A DNA stretch of 64,000 bases from Niastella vici (GTDB taxonomy: Bacteria; Bacteroidota; Bacteroidia; Chitinophagales; Chitinophagaceae), in NCBI RefSeq assembly GCF_002077945.1, contig NZ_LVYD01000059.1:1-64000 (forward strand), given 5' to 3'. This document shows, one piece after another, positions 43,955-53,131 of the stretch. The position numbers and the translations under genes are program-made. Position 1 is the first letter of the stretch; every line of letters begins with the position of its first letter. The notes beneath the pieces are model-generated. The model was not told the DNA's origin. It made no database searches and was given only the letters and a program-made list of their open reading frames with translations.

Positions 43955-46900
43955 ATGACAACGATTGATACTCAAAAAGCCCAGGCTTTTTATGCGGAAC
44001 TGGTATTGATACAACATTCCACTGCCGATGCAAACGAACGATTTTCGCACCTGTCGAGCTTCTTTTACAAATTAATAAAAACAGCCACCAACGAGGAGCT
44101 GATCGCGTTCAGGAATTTTTATGCCCGCTTCAGGTACCTGTTAACCCAATTAAAATTAACTGGAACTGAAAAGCAAAACCTGGATGCATTCAGAAGATTT
44201 ATCAAGGAAGGGAACATTAAAAAGACAACCGTCAAATCAATACAACAAAGTATTGCCTTGTTGTACCGGCTTATAAAAACCATGCAGGGCACACATGCGG
44301 TGGAAAGAAAAGAACTGGAAGCCCTCCCCTATACAGAGAAATATTTCCTGCGCCTGGTTCCCCAGAGAAGATATGATATATTAACTGACCTGAAGGTGCT
44401 GTGTGCCGACTGGACAGAAATAACAGATGACAATGGCAGTCCCTGTTTTACCTTAAAAGCATATGACCTGGAAAATATGGAAGGCCTGGTTGAAATACTG
44501 ATCAGGGCACATCAACACGCTAACCATCTTCCGGCCCGGCAATTGTTAACCGAGAACGCCATATTGCAATTTCATAATATCAGCTATACCGGTGAAGGTG
44601 ACAACCAGTATACCACCACCTTCGACACACTCATAACGCTGGAACCCGATTTTTTGATAGACGCCACTGCTATTGGCGAATGTTTTGTTCAACAGGGTTC
44701 AAACAGTGATATCTTCTTTTTGTCGAAGATCATGGACAACCTGCCGGGCAGCGCCGCTTTAAAAGGAAGTATCATTGGTTACTACCTCGATGAAATTGTG
44801 CGCAATAAAGAAGAGAATATAGAGTCAATTTATCTTAATGCCCAGCGGAACAATGCATTAAAAGCCGCCCAGTTCGGCAACACCGAAATGCAAACCCTGA
44901 AACGTTCCATTCTTCAGGAACATCTTAAAAACATTATAAACCTGGTACAAACCCAAAGCCATAAAGAGCTTTGGATAGAACCGACCTATTTTTCAAAAGA
45001 TTACGGTTTACAGGGCCGAATTGACCTGTTGGGTATTGATCATGAACTGGATTCAAAGGACATTGTTGAATTAAAAAGCGGCAGCCCCTCCAATCACCAG
45101 TATAACATTGCCTGGTCGAACCACAAAATGCAGGTAGTAAGTTATGATATGCTGCTGCAAAGTACTTATGGTGATAAAAGGCAAGGCACCAATGCCGTGT
45201 ATTATTCAAAATGCCCGGTATTGCCCTACAGGCATATAGTAACCGAGCATAGCGAAAAAATTGATGTGCTGAATATCAGAAATGAGATCACGGCAAAGAT
45301 CTATGCGCTCGCTCATGGCGATTTCAGCCTTTTACACAAGATCAAAAATGAAGGCATAGCAGGCATTCCGCGATTTTTATATACGGAGCTGGATGCCTTC
45401 AGGCGTTTATACGACCCCAGCAGAATTGCCACGCATTACTATCAGGAGCTAATGGCCTTTACGCTCCGGGAAATGATCAACGCCAAAGTGGGCGACATGC
45501 TAAAGGATGAAGAAGAAGAAAACCAAAATGGTTTTGCAGGACTTTGGCTCGATAACCGGTTGACCAAAGTACAGGATTTCAGGATCATTTATGACCTGGA
45601 AGTGACCGCCATCAATGAGGAAGATGGTATTATCAACCTATCGTTCGACCGCACTATTTCGCACAGCTTTCGCAAAGGCGACCTCATCATCTTATATCCC
45701 AAACTGGGCGACACCTATAACCCCATGGCCCAACATATTTTAAAAGGCACCATCAGTTATATTGGGTTAGACGCCCTGGTGATTGCCCTGTTTAATATAC
45801 AAACAGATTATTCATATATAAACTCCTATCAGCACTGGGCTATTGAACCGGATATTCTCGAGCGGAACCACTGGAGCACGATCAGCAGCCTGTTCAATGT
45901 ATTGAGCTGTGCCGACCGCAAAAAGAAACTATTGTTTGGCCATGAAGAACCCAAAACAGAACCGGCGATCACCTATCATAACGAAAACCTTACTGATAAT
46001 CAAAACCAGGTTATTCAACAGGCATTGAACGCGAAGGATTACTATTTACTGCAGGGCCCGCCGGGAACCGGTAAAACCAGTACCTTCCTCGTTAACTATG
46101 TAAAGGAGCTTACCTGGAAAACAAAAGATAAAATAGTGGTGCTGGCCTTTACCAACAGGGCCGTTGAAAAGATCTGTGAAGCATTCAGGAAACCAGGAAA
46201 TAACAAAGCCACAATAGAATATATTCGCCTTGGCAGCAAGCTGATCACAGATGATAATCTTTTTACAGAACAATTGAACGACGACAATCCGGATAATTGG
46301 AGAAAAATATTCGATGCGCACCAGGTCATTGTGTCAACCGTATCAACTTTCCAGAACAACTGGTTATTGCTGAAAGAATTTATTTCACTTAAACAGATCA
46401 TTATCGATGAAGCCTCGCAATTGACCGAAGCGGCTTTATCGGGCATCCTGGTCTTGTTTGAAAAATTCATATTAATTGGCGACCACAAGCAATTGCCATC
46501 GGTAGTAACGCAGGATGCAAAAACCTGTTTTACCCGCAGTAATTATTTGAACCAGTTGGGCGTTACCGATTTCAGGGTGTCATTATTTGAGCGGCTGACG
46601 CGGAACGCCATTGCAAAAGGCTGGAAGCATGCGTATGGACAGCTCACGCATCATTACCGCATGCACCAGGTTATTGCAGGTCTCATTGCCCAGCACTACC
46701 GGGAAACACTGATCCCGGGAAAGCCCGCACAAAACAGTACGCTGCCGCCTTATACTTTATCCAACGGCCATCCCCTGATCGAGCTTACCAAAAGCAGGAT
46801 ATTGTTTATTGAAAGCGTACCTGAAACCGCCCATAAGAAAAACAAAAAAGAAGCATTTATAGCAGCCTTCATTGCACAAACGCTCATTGATTCCGGCATT

Positions 46901-47314
46901 GTAACGCCGGCACAGATCGGTATTGTAACACCATTCAGGGCACAGATAGCAGAAATAAAAAAACATCTCAGAACAGATATCTTACTGAATGAGAACTTTA
47001 TTGTCGATACTGTTGAGCGCTATCAGGGCGATGAACGGAAGATCATTCTTTTTTCAAGCACCATTACCAACACCCGCCAGATTGCGTCCATGCAAAGTAT
47101 TGCCGCAGGCGACAAAGATGAAACCGACCGCAAACTGCTGGTAAGTATTTCCCGCGCCAGCGAACAGTTTATTATATTGGGCAACCCCGAAGTGTTGCGG
47201 GCATCAAAACCATACCGCCTGCTGATAGCGCAGATAGAAGCGCAACAGGGTGTCATTAATAAAGACTTTTCAGAAAATATTATCAGCATGCACAGCGACC
47301 TGGACCTCGATTAA
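43955..47314 (+). CDS. Dna2-like nuclease-superfamily 1 helicase fusion
   Basis: This 1119-residue protein joins an N-terminal region (1-320, unknown), a PD-(D/E)XK nuclease domain of the Dna2/Cas4 type (about 335-450) and a superfamily 1 helicase (about 680-1115). In the nuclease, GLQGRIDLL gives Asp357, VELKSG gives Glu372 and Lys374, and HKMQVVSY holds Gln393 and Tyr397. The helicase has Walker A QGPPGTGKT (Lys707), IIDEASQLTE (Asp818-Glu819), GDHKQLPS, HHYRMH, TVERYQGDE and VSISRA motifs. The four-Cys iron-sulphur pattern of Dna2 is not complete. Genes of this shape act in DNA end processing or phage defence; no partner genes are adjacent, so the role is uncertain. Confidence 0.88.
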   Translation: MTTIDTQKAQAFYAELVLIQHSTADANERFSHLSSFFYKLIKTATNEELIAFRNFYARFRYLLTQLKLTGTEKQNLDAFRRFIKEGNIKKTTVKSIQQSIALLYRLIKTMQGTHAVERKELEALPYTEKYFLRLVPQRRYDILTDLKVLCADWTEITDDNGSPCFTLKAYDLENMEGLVEILIRAHQHANHLPARQLLTENAILQFHNISYTGEGDNQYTTTFDTLITLEPDFLIDATAIGECFVQQGSNSDIFFLSKIMDNLPGSAALKGSIIGYYLDEIVRNKEENIESIYLNAQRNNALKAAQFGNTEMQTLKRSILQEHLKNIINLVQTQSHKELWIEPTYFSKDYGLQGRIDLLGIDHELDSKDIVELKSGSPSNHQYNIAWSNHKMQVVSYDMLLQSTYGDKRQGTNAVYYSKCPVLPYRHIVTEHSEKIDVLNIRNEITAKIYALAHGDFSLLHKIKNEGIAGIPRFLYTELDAFRRLYDPSRIATHYYQELMAFTLREMINAKVGDMLKDEEEENQNGFAGLWLDNRLTKVQDFRIIYDLEVTAINEEDGIINLSFDRTISHSFRKGDLIILYPKLGDTYNPMAQHILKGTISYIGLDALVIALFNIQTDYSYINSYQHWAIEPDILERNHWSTISSLFNVLSCADRKKKLLFGHEEPKTEPAITYHNENLTDNQNQVIQQALNAKDYYLLQGPPGTGKTSTFLVNYVKELTWKTKDKIVVLAFTNRAVEKICEAFRKPGNNKATIEYIRLGSKLITDDNLFTEQLNDDNPDNWRKIFDAHQVIVSTVSTFQNNWLLLKEFISLKQIIIDEASQLTEAALSGILVLFEKFILIGDHKQLPSVVTQDAKTCFTRSNYLNQLGVTDFRVSLFERLTRNAIAKGWKHAYGQLTHHYRMHQVIAGLIAQHYRETLIPGKPAQNSTLPPYTLSNGHPLIELTKSRILFIESVPETAHKKNKKEAFIAAFIAQTLIDSGIVTPAQIGIVTPFRAQIAEIKKHLRTDILLNENFIVDTVERYQGDERKIILFSSTITNTRQIASMQSIAAGDKDETDRKLLVSISRASEQFIILGNPEVLRASKPYRLLIAQIEAQQGVINKDFSENIISMHSDLDLD

Positions 47315-47371
47315 GTAATACATATTCCTGCTACCGGCGAAGGTCATCCATTTACTGCAAAATAATTTAGC

Positions 47372-47414
47372 CACACATATTACCGTTAGATAAATATCAA
47401 ACGGTGTATGTGTG
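47372..47414. repeat. inverted repeat upstream of the GH64 gene
   Basis: CACACATA..ACCGTT (47372-47387) pairs with AACGGT.TATGTGTG (47400-47414), with a small internal loop. The word AACGGTGTAT also recurs directly at 47461-47470. The structure lies 105 bases before the GH64 ATG and 60 bases after the helicase stop. It could be an operator or a helicase terminator without a T tract. Confidence 0.5.
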
Positions 47415-47518
47415 CTTGCGTTAGCTATTCTCCCCCACCTACTTTTCCACAATAAAAGTTAACGGTGTATTAAGGGTTACATTCGTACCAAATATCCGTT
47501 AAACTAACATTTATCTTT

Positions 47519-49720
47519 ATGAAAACAATTACACAACCTTTTCCCTTACGCGCTTATTGGGGAAACAGGGCGCTGCTATGCCTGTTTCTTTGTTCGCTGC
47601 TCACAATTGGCCGGTCCTTTGGCCAAACAACCGTTCCATTTACCCTAAGCAACAACAGCTCGTATACCGACGCTAATGTTTATGTGGCCGTGGTAGGTAT
47701 TATCAATGGCAACCATGTATGGATCGAGCCCAAAACAAGCACCGTACGTTTAATGAGCGCCTCAGACAATACGGTTGCCGGTCCGGTTATCGGTGGCAAT
47801 CAGGGTCCCGGCGGCAACGGTTTGTACGCCAACTGTTTTGCCAAACTGAACGAAATCCCCAATAAAACGATCAATATACCGGGTATTGCCGGTTGTCGCA
47901 TATTGATCTCCTTTAACTCACAATTGTACCTGTACTTCTTTGGCGCATCCGGTGCACCCAGCGGTTATGCAGCACCTAACCTCGCCAACCCTACCGACCC
48001 CAACCAGGGCATTCGATACGAAATGATTGAATTAACCAATGCGGCTACCGGTTTGTGGGCCAACACTACCCGCGTTGATTCGTACCAATACCCCATGGGG
48101 CTCGAAGTGTGGGGCAACAATAGTTTCTATAAAAAAGTAGGTGAACTGAAAACCCATGCGCAAATTCTGTCGCAATGGCAATCAACCGCACCAGCTGAAT
48201 TTGCCGGTTGTTACGACGCCACCAACGGCATCATAAAATTCCCTTCCAAAACAGCCGCCTTCCAGAGCGGCGGTGCACAAGCCGGATATTTTAACTCGTA
48301 TGTTGACGCCATCTGGAGTAAATACACCAATGATTACCTGGTGTTCAATGCCGGTAATGCCGGAACCTTTACCGGTCATGTATCAGGCGGGGTGTTCTCA
48401 TTCACCCGCGCTTCAGACGGTCAGGCAGGAAGAATTTCAGCCAAACCAAGCCAGCTCGAAGTAATGGAAGGCAGTGGTGTAATGGCCAGCGGTACCGACC
48501 TCGATAAAGTGGTACAGGCACAGATCTGCGCTGCGATCAACCGCCATGCGATTGACCTGAACATAGCCTCAGGCGTAAGCCAGGATTTTGCAACCGATTC
48601 AAAATATTATGTAACGTCGCCGTATAACTGGTATTGCAAATTCTGGCACCAGCCCGACATCAGCTACAACAGCTTAACCTATGCATTCTGTTACGATGAT
48701 GTATTTGAAAAATCATCTACCATCAATGCGTCCTCACCCATTCGCGCAACTATTACAGTAGGTGGTTTTGCCGGCCTGGCATCAACCGGTGTGGCTACAG
48801 TATATAAAGATTGCAATTATAGTGGCTATGCTGTTGGCTTAAACCCCGGCACTTATACGCTTAGCCAGCTGATTGCACTGGGCGTATCGAACGATGATAT
48901 TTCTTCTATTAAAGTAAATTCAGGCTATAAAGTCACTTTATACCGCGATGATAATTTCAGCGGACCCACCATTGTGAAGACTGCCGATGACGCCTGTTTT
49001 GTTGACGATGCATTCAACGATTCAGCATCATCACTGAAAGTGGAAACAAATACCACCGCATTCTCCAGCGTAATACAGGCAGAAGATTATACGTATATGG
49101 CGGGCATACAAACAGAAAGCACTACAGATGCCGGTGGCGGATTGGATGTAGGCTACATAGATGCCGGCGACTGGATGTCGTACAACGTTACCATTCCCAC
49201 AGCCGGAACGTATCGCGTTATTTACAGAGTGGCCAGCCCTAACAGCAATACTACTTTGCGTTTGGAAAAAGATGCCGGCGCTACCCAATTGGGTTCGGTA
49301 ACCATCCCCAATACCGGTGGCTGGCAAAACTGGACCAATGTAGCGCATAATGTAACCTTACCGGCAGGCAGCTACTCTATTGGTATTGCCACTTCAACCG
49401 GCGGTTTCAATCTCAATTACCTCACGATCACTGATAATTTATCGGCCCGCCTGGCCACGCAAAATATTGAACAGCAGGTAACGGCAGCAACAGACAATAC
49501 ACTGACCCTGTCGCCCAACCCTGTACGCAACCAGTTGTACCTGCGCGGATATGATAAAGTGCAGACGCTTACGGTGTACGATCTGGGCGGGCATGAAGTA
49601 TTGAAAGTGCCCAATCCCGGTTCTACCATTAGTATACAATCTCTGCAAACAGGTGTATACATAATAAAACTAAACCGTAGGGATAACAGTATTAAAACGA
49701 TAAAGATTGTGAAACAATAA
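47519..49720 (+). CDS. GH64 beta-1,3-glucanase with crystallin, CBM6 and T9SS domains
   Basis: This 733-residue exported enzyme has a signal peptide (1-36), a glycoside hydrolase family 64/thaumatin-like beta-1,3-glucanase domain (about 40-420), a beta/gamma-crystallin domain (about 424-505) with two N-D-x-x-S-S calcium motifs (NDDISS, NDSASS), a CBM6-like carbohydrate-binding module (about 518-640, starting QAEDYTYMAG with the GYIDAGDWMSYNV core) and a T9SS type A sorting domain (about 661-733, SPNPVRNQLYLRGYDK). It probably cuts beta-1,3-glucan from fungal or algal walls outside the cell. The crystallin module between catalytic and binding parts is uncommon. A strong terminator follows. Confidence 0.88.
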   Translation: MKTITQPFPLRAYWGNRALLCLFLCSLLTIGRSFGQTTVPFTLSNNSSYTDANVYVAVVGIINGNHVWIEPKTSTVRLMSASDNTVAGPVIGGNQGPGGNGLYANCFAKLNEIPNKTINIPGIAGCRILISFNSQLYLYFFGASGAPSGYAAPNLANPTDPNQGIRYEMIELTNAATGLWANTTRVDSYQYPMGLEVWGNNSFYKKVGELKTHAQILSQWQSTAPAEFAGCYDATNGIIKFPSKTAAFQSGGAQAGYFNSYVDAIWSKYTNDYLVFNAGNAGTFTGHVSGGVFSFTRASDGQAGRISAKPSQLEVMEGSGVMASGTDLDKVVQAQICAAINRHAIDLNIASGVSQDFATDSKYYVTSPYNWYCKFWHQPDISYNSLTYAFCYDDVFEKSSTINASSPIRATITVGGFAGLASTGVATVYKDCNYSGYAVGLNPGTYTLSQLIALGVSNDDISSIKVNSGYKVTLYRDDNFSGPTIVKTADDACFVDDAFNDSASSLKVETNTTAFSSVIQAEDYTYMAGIQTESTTDAGGGLDVGYIDAGDWMSYNVTIPTAGTYRVIYRVASPNSNTTLRLEKDAGATQLGSVTIPNTGGWQNWTNVAHNVTLPAGSYSIGIATSTGGFNLNYLTITDNLSARLATQNIEQQVTAATDNTLTLSPNPVRNQLYLRGYDKVQTLTVYDLGGHEVLKVPNPGSTISIQSLQTGVYIIKLNRRDNSIKTIKIVKQ

Positions 49721-49730
49721 TAATGTTTAT

Positions 49731-49760
49731 GAAAGAGCCTCGTTACGGGGCTCTTTTCTT
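49731..49760 (+). terminator. terminator of the GH64 gene
   Basis: A stem formed by AAAGAGCC (49732-49739) and GGCTCTTT (49749-49756), extended inward by two more pairs, is followed by CTTTTA. It lies 10 bases after the stop codon. Confidence 0.8.
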
Positions 49761-49801
49761 TTATAGCCGGCGCTCCGCATTTACCAACCATCAACAACAA
49801 C

Positions 49802-49930
49802 CTATTCAATATGATTGAGGTATTCGATCTTTTCATTGTTGTGTTGGCCTCCATACGTTTGTCCGCTATGTAAAACGGTCACTTTTTGCCAGATGTCCTG
49901 TAGTTTATCAATGCTCAGGCTGGAATTCAT
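49802..49930 (-). pseudogene. 42-residue HD-domain-like remnant
   Basis: The minus strand holds an ATG-to-stop frame of 42 codons. Its residues include TVLHSGQTYGG and EYLNHIE, which resemble the N-terminal helix of HD-domain (p)ppGpp-hydrolase-like proteins, where the family shape is H.GQ.y......PY..H. A full HD domain is about 150 residues or more, so only the beginning remains. Downstream sequence shows no continuation in frame. It is best read as a degraded gene start or a very short orphan. The similarity is by eye only. Confidence 0.4.
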
Positions 49931-50046
49931 GTTAATTTTTTAAGTTATTAATTTATTAAAGCAATTTAATGGGTGAATATGGCGCGGCAAGGCTTTTTTT
50001 CGTAATTTTTGATTCTTCTGGCAATAGAAGATCAAAAACCACGAAC

Positions 50047-50520
50047 ATGAACCTTCCTCAACAACTGGCAACACATTTCAAAACTGTTTATTTTGGCGGT
50101 AACTGGACCGCCGTTGATTTGAAAAACACCCTCGCAGATGTAAACTGGCAGCAGGCGACCACACAGATCTATCGCTGTAATACCATTGCAACGCTGGTAT
50201 TCCATATGAACTATTATGTAAGTAATGTTTTGAAAGTATTCCAGGGACAACCGCTTGATGCGCATGATAAAGATTCATTTGTTCATGCCCCCATTGAATC
50301 GGAGGAAGATTGGGAAAAATTGTTGCAAAAATTCTGGGCCGACGCCGAAGCATTTATCAGCCAGATAGAAAAGCTGCCCGAAAGCAAACTCGACGAAATT
50401 TTCGTAAATGAAAAATACGGTAACTATCACCGCAACATTCAGGGTATCGTTGAGCATAACCATTATCACCTGGGGCAGATCGTGCTGCTGAAAAAGATCA
50501 TGTCGCAGCTGGATGAGTGA
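50047..50520 (+). CDS. DinB-like four-helix protein
   Basis: This 157-residue protein follows the DinB-like metal-binding four-helix pattern. Histidines in LVFHMNYYVSNVLKVF (about residue 54) and HNHYHLGQIVLL (about residues 139-143) would form the usual three-His metal site. DinB family proteins include thiol transferases and damage-induced proteins of unknown action. The ATG at 50047 is chosen over an upstream frame extension of 26 codons that lacks homology-like sequence. The 3' end overlaps the convergent DUF92 gene by 23 bases. Confidence 0.82.
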   Translation: MNLPQQLATHFKTVYFGGNWTAVDLKNTLADVNWQQATTQIYRCNTIATLVFHMNYYVSNVLKVFQGQPLDAHDKDSFVHAPIESEEDWEKLLQKFWADAEAFISQIEKLPESKLDEIFVNEKYGNYHRNIQGIVEHNHYHLGQIVLLKKIMSQLDE

Positions 50521-51229
50521 AAAGCCAGTACCCGCATAAACCTGTTACAGCAGCAATTATTGTATTCAACAAATTCACCTGGTCGTTCTTTAACCAGCCC
50601 TTACGCTCAAGCGAAGCGCCGAGAACAGAATCGGCCAGGTTGCCGGCAAAGCCTGCCAGCACTATCCAGCATGAGAAAACGAAATGCTTATAGGCCACCA
50701 GGTAAATAGCCGCGATGAGCATACTCCCCGCAATTCCACATAAAGTACCTTCCAGGCTAACCACCCCATCAAGACCGCATGTATCTTTTTTGAATGTAAG
50801 GATGTTGTAAAAAGACCGGCCATATACACTGCCGAGTTCAGATGATAAAGTATCGGCACTGGCCGATGCCAGGGAAGCGGCGGCTGCCAGTTGCCATAAT
50901 GGGGCCTGCTCAGGCTTCAACCAGGCAAGCAGTGCTGCCAGCCCGGCTACGCCGCCATTGGCCAGTACCTGCCAGGCGGTGCGTTGTCCTTTGTTCTTTT
51001 CTGCTACGCCCAACTGTTCTTTCTTGCTTCGTCCCAACGCAGTGACTACCGAACCGGCTACAAAAAAAGCACCCAGCATAATTATGCCGGTAACCCCGGC
51101 CCCTTTGTACAGCAGCGCCGCCAGGCACCCACCTGTAAGCGCACCAGCTACCGTTAATTTGCGGAAAACGATACTGGCGGCTACCATCACGCCAATAAAT
51201 AACCAAACAATTACATCGATTATATGCAT
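50498..51229 (-). CDS. DUF92 family membrane protein
   Basis: This 243-residue integral membrane protein has about six hydrophobic helices. The DUF92 patterns ASASADTLSSELGSVYG, GVVSLEGTLCGIAGS and AGNLADSVLGASLERKG are present. The family includes plant VTE6, a phytyl-phosphate kinase, so an isoprenoid- or lipid-phosphate role is possible. The start is an ATG. The gene overlaps the DinB-like gene tail to tail by 23 bases; no terminator separates them. Confidence 0.88.
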   Translation of the reverse strand: MHIIDVIVWLFIGVMVAASIVFRKLTVAGALTGGCLAALLYKGAGVTGIIMLGAFFVAGSVVTALGRSKKEQLGVAEKNKGQRTAWQVLANGGVAGLAALLAWLKPEQAPLWQLAAAASLASASADTLSSELGSVYGRSFYNILTFKKDTCGLDGVVSLEGTLCGIAGSMLIAAIYLVAYKHFVFSCWIVLAGFAGNLADSVLGASLERKGWLKNDQVNLLNTIIAAVTGLCGYWLFTHPAAT

Positions 51230-51469
51230 CGGGGCAAACTACGGCATCCGGCGCAATTGAGCAATAGAAAAGGGATATAAGTACAGGGTACCGCCCCAGG
51301 TGCTGCCTGAATGGGGGTCAACCTTTAGGAAAATTGCCCGGGCCTTGTGCAGTTCTTGTATGGGTATTGTCTAGCGTCACTAGAGTTCCTGTAGGGTGTC
51401 CAGAGCATACCGGTACAATACCCAGGCCATTAGACTACCATTAAGCTACCATTTACGGTACTATTACCC

Positions 51470-51559
51470 TCACTTCCCCACCTCCCAATACCCCACATAC
51501 CGTTCGCGGTGGATATCATAGAGCGGTTTCAGCGTAATGTGCTCATTAACGGTTTTCAT
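51470..51559 (-). pseudogene. 29-residue GH127-like remnant
   Basis: The minus strand starts with ATG directly after the TGA of the upstream lipoprotein gene and codes 29 residues including TLKPLYDIHRERYVGYW. This matches the pattern L.PFY..H..RY..YW seen in the glycoside hydrolase 127 (DUF1680, beta-L-arabinofuranosidase) family. Only this short piece is left. The remaining 51230-51469 gap shows no gene. It appears to be the end of an old glycosidase gene that was largely deleted. The family call is by eye. Confidence 0.45.
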
Positions 51560-52654
51560 TCAGGGCAACTTCAATTTATAGATCGCATACGGCAACTCAC
51601 GCTTGTTCTCTCCATTATTATACTCCGGTTGCTTTTGAATTTGCGAACAGCTCACATACAAATAACCGTCACTGGAAATTGCATAGCTGTCGGGCCAAAC
51701 AAGCCGGTCATCGGCGATCAGTGTTTGCATGCTGAGCTCCGGTGTTACCCGTATAATGGAATTGGTTCGCATATCGCCCATATACAGATCTCCTTTTTTA
51801 TCGATAATCATTCCGTCGGTAGTGGCGAAATGGCCAAGGTCTTCCACTTTACTGCCCAGCGTTTCATTGTCCATAGCATCATTACGCAAATATTCCGTGC
51901 GAATGCGGTACAGCTTGTCATCGGTAAGCGGTTTGTAATACAGCCACTCGCCATCGGGTGTAAGGGCAATAGCATCACTGTTGATCTTCACAGGCTTTCC
52001 ATTTTTCATAAGTTCATGGCCATCTATGATAAATGTAAAACCGGGGTCCGATTTGGTGGAGTAATGGTCCTGCAACACCTGCCGGGCATTGCCGGTAGCA
52101 AGGTTTACGATTACAATGCCGCCTTCACTGGAATTGGTGAGGTAAGCGTACTGCCGCTGGTTATCGACCCGCACATCGTTGAGATAGCTGTTGCCATCTG
52201 TTACACCTTCAAAGAAATAAGTTCTTTCAACGGTATTGTTGGCCAGGTTTATTTTTACCAGCTTATGGCTGTTTGAATACACGCCTTCCATTTTGGGCGA
52301 TGCCGCGTCAACCACCCATAAATTATTCTGCTCATCGGCATACAGGGCCTGAACGCTAACCCATTTGTCTTTTCCATTGTCACCGGCCTGCCAGCTGTTC
52401 CAAAACAGACTGGGATAGGGCGTTGTGTGATTGTCTTTTCCATCCACTTCTGACACGGCGTATTGATAGTCATTTGACCACAAGGGATAACTGGTGAACA
52501 GGCGCCCTTCGGGCGAAATGGCCACGCCGGTCAATTGATACCTGTCGTCTTTGAAAACAGTGGTCAACCTGTCCGTTTCCGGTTCACAGGGAACTTTGTT
52601 GCAGGAAACCTGGTAAATGCATAGCAAACAAAGAGGTATAAGAATGCACTTCAT
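51560..52654 (-). CDS. major royal jelly/L-dopachrome tautomerase-related lipoprotein
   Basis: This 364-residue protein has a lipoprotein-like N-terminus (YQVSC, Cys18) and a six-bladed beta-propeller of the SMP-30/major royal jelly type. Propeller words include TGVAISPEGRLFTSYPLW, NNLWVVDAA, YLNDVRVD, AYLTNSSEGGIVIVNL and SDAIALTPDGEWLYYKPLT. Family members often bind small ligands or act as lactonases; no catalytic metal residues are claimed. The gene is single. A GH127-like remnant follows its stop directly. Confidence 0.83.
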   Translation of the reverse strand: MKCILIPLCLLCIYQVSCNKVPCEPETDRLTTVFKDDRYQLTGVAISPEGRLFTSYPLWSNDYQYAVSEVDGKDNHTTPYPSLFWNSWQAGDNGKDKWVSVQALYADEQNNLWVVDAASPKMEGVYSNSHKLVKINLANNTVERTYFFEGVTDGNSYLNDVRVDNQRQYAYLTNSSEGGIVIVNLATGNARQVLQDHYSTKSDPGFTFIIDGHELMKNGKPVKINSDAIALTPDGEWLYYKPLTDDKLYRIRTEYLRNDAMDNETLGSKVEDLGHFATTDGMIIDKKGDLYMGDMRTNSIIRVTPELSMQTLIADDRLVWPDSYAISSDGYLYVSCSQIQKQPEYNNGENKRELPYAIYKLKLP

Positions 52655-53131
52655 ATGCCCGGATTTAAATTTAGCAATAGTGATAAACTTTAATCATCAG
52701 GCCTTTCGCAGGACCATAAAAAATCAGGGATTAATACTTAAGGTAAAAAGCAGCGCAAATAGTAACAGCTAAAGGAACAACTTACTGCAGTATCTGTAAA
52801 TTAACTAAACCGGTCGAGGAAAAAAAATAATCTGTTAAAATATGGCCGGGAAAATTAATAACCACTCCCACTCCTGTTGCAAACGCAGCACATTTAACAG
52901 CCGTTGATCAGCAATGAACGGGCATAATTTTTTAAGTATTCAGGATGTACCTCAGGTACCCCAACTACCCGGGCTTTTTTTATAGCAGTCATACATATTT
53001 AGGATCTCAGACCGGCAGGTAACACACCTGCCTTACACTATTTCTGGCAGCAGTTGTTCCTGCCGGCCTGTTTTTTATTTTCCGGTTTTCACCGGAATAA
53101 AAGACTTATTGAGTATTAGAAACGGAAGCGT
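52655..53131 (+). promoter_or_regulatory. gene-free leader with several hairpins
   Basis: This 477-base gap ends in a dense set of hairpins just before the next gene. GTACC/GGTAC (52947-52959) lies before a run of T at 52974-52980. GGCAGGT/ACCTGCC (53014-53020 with 53026-53032) competes with CCGGCAGG/CCTGCCGG (53012-53019 with 53059-53066), and a T run follows at 53071-53076. TTCCGG/CCGGAA (53080-53085 with 53092-53097) comes last. Mutually exclusive stems before a T run are the layout of an attenuator or a small RNA terminator. Confidence 0.4.

Noticed and set aside
49417-49854. 145-codon minus-strand frame over the GH64 3' end
   Set aside because: It overlaps the well-supported GH64 gene and its terminator. 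The HD-like remnant lies in a different frame of the same strand.
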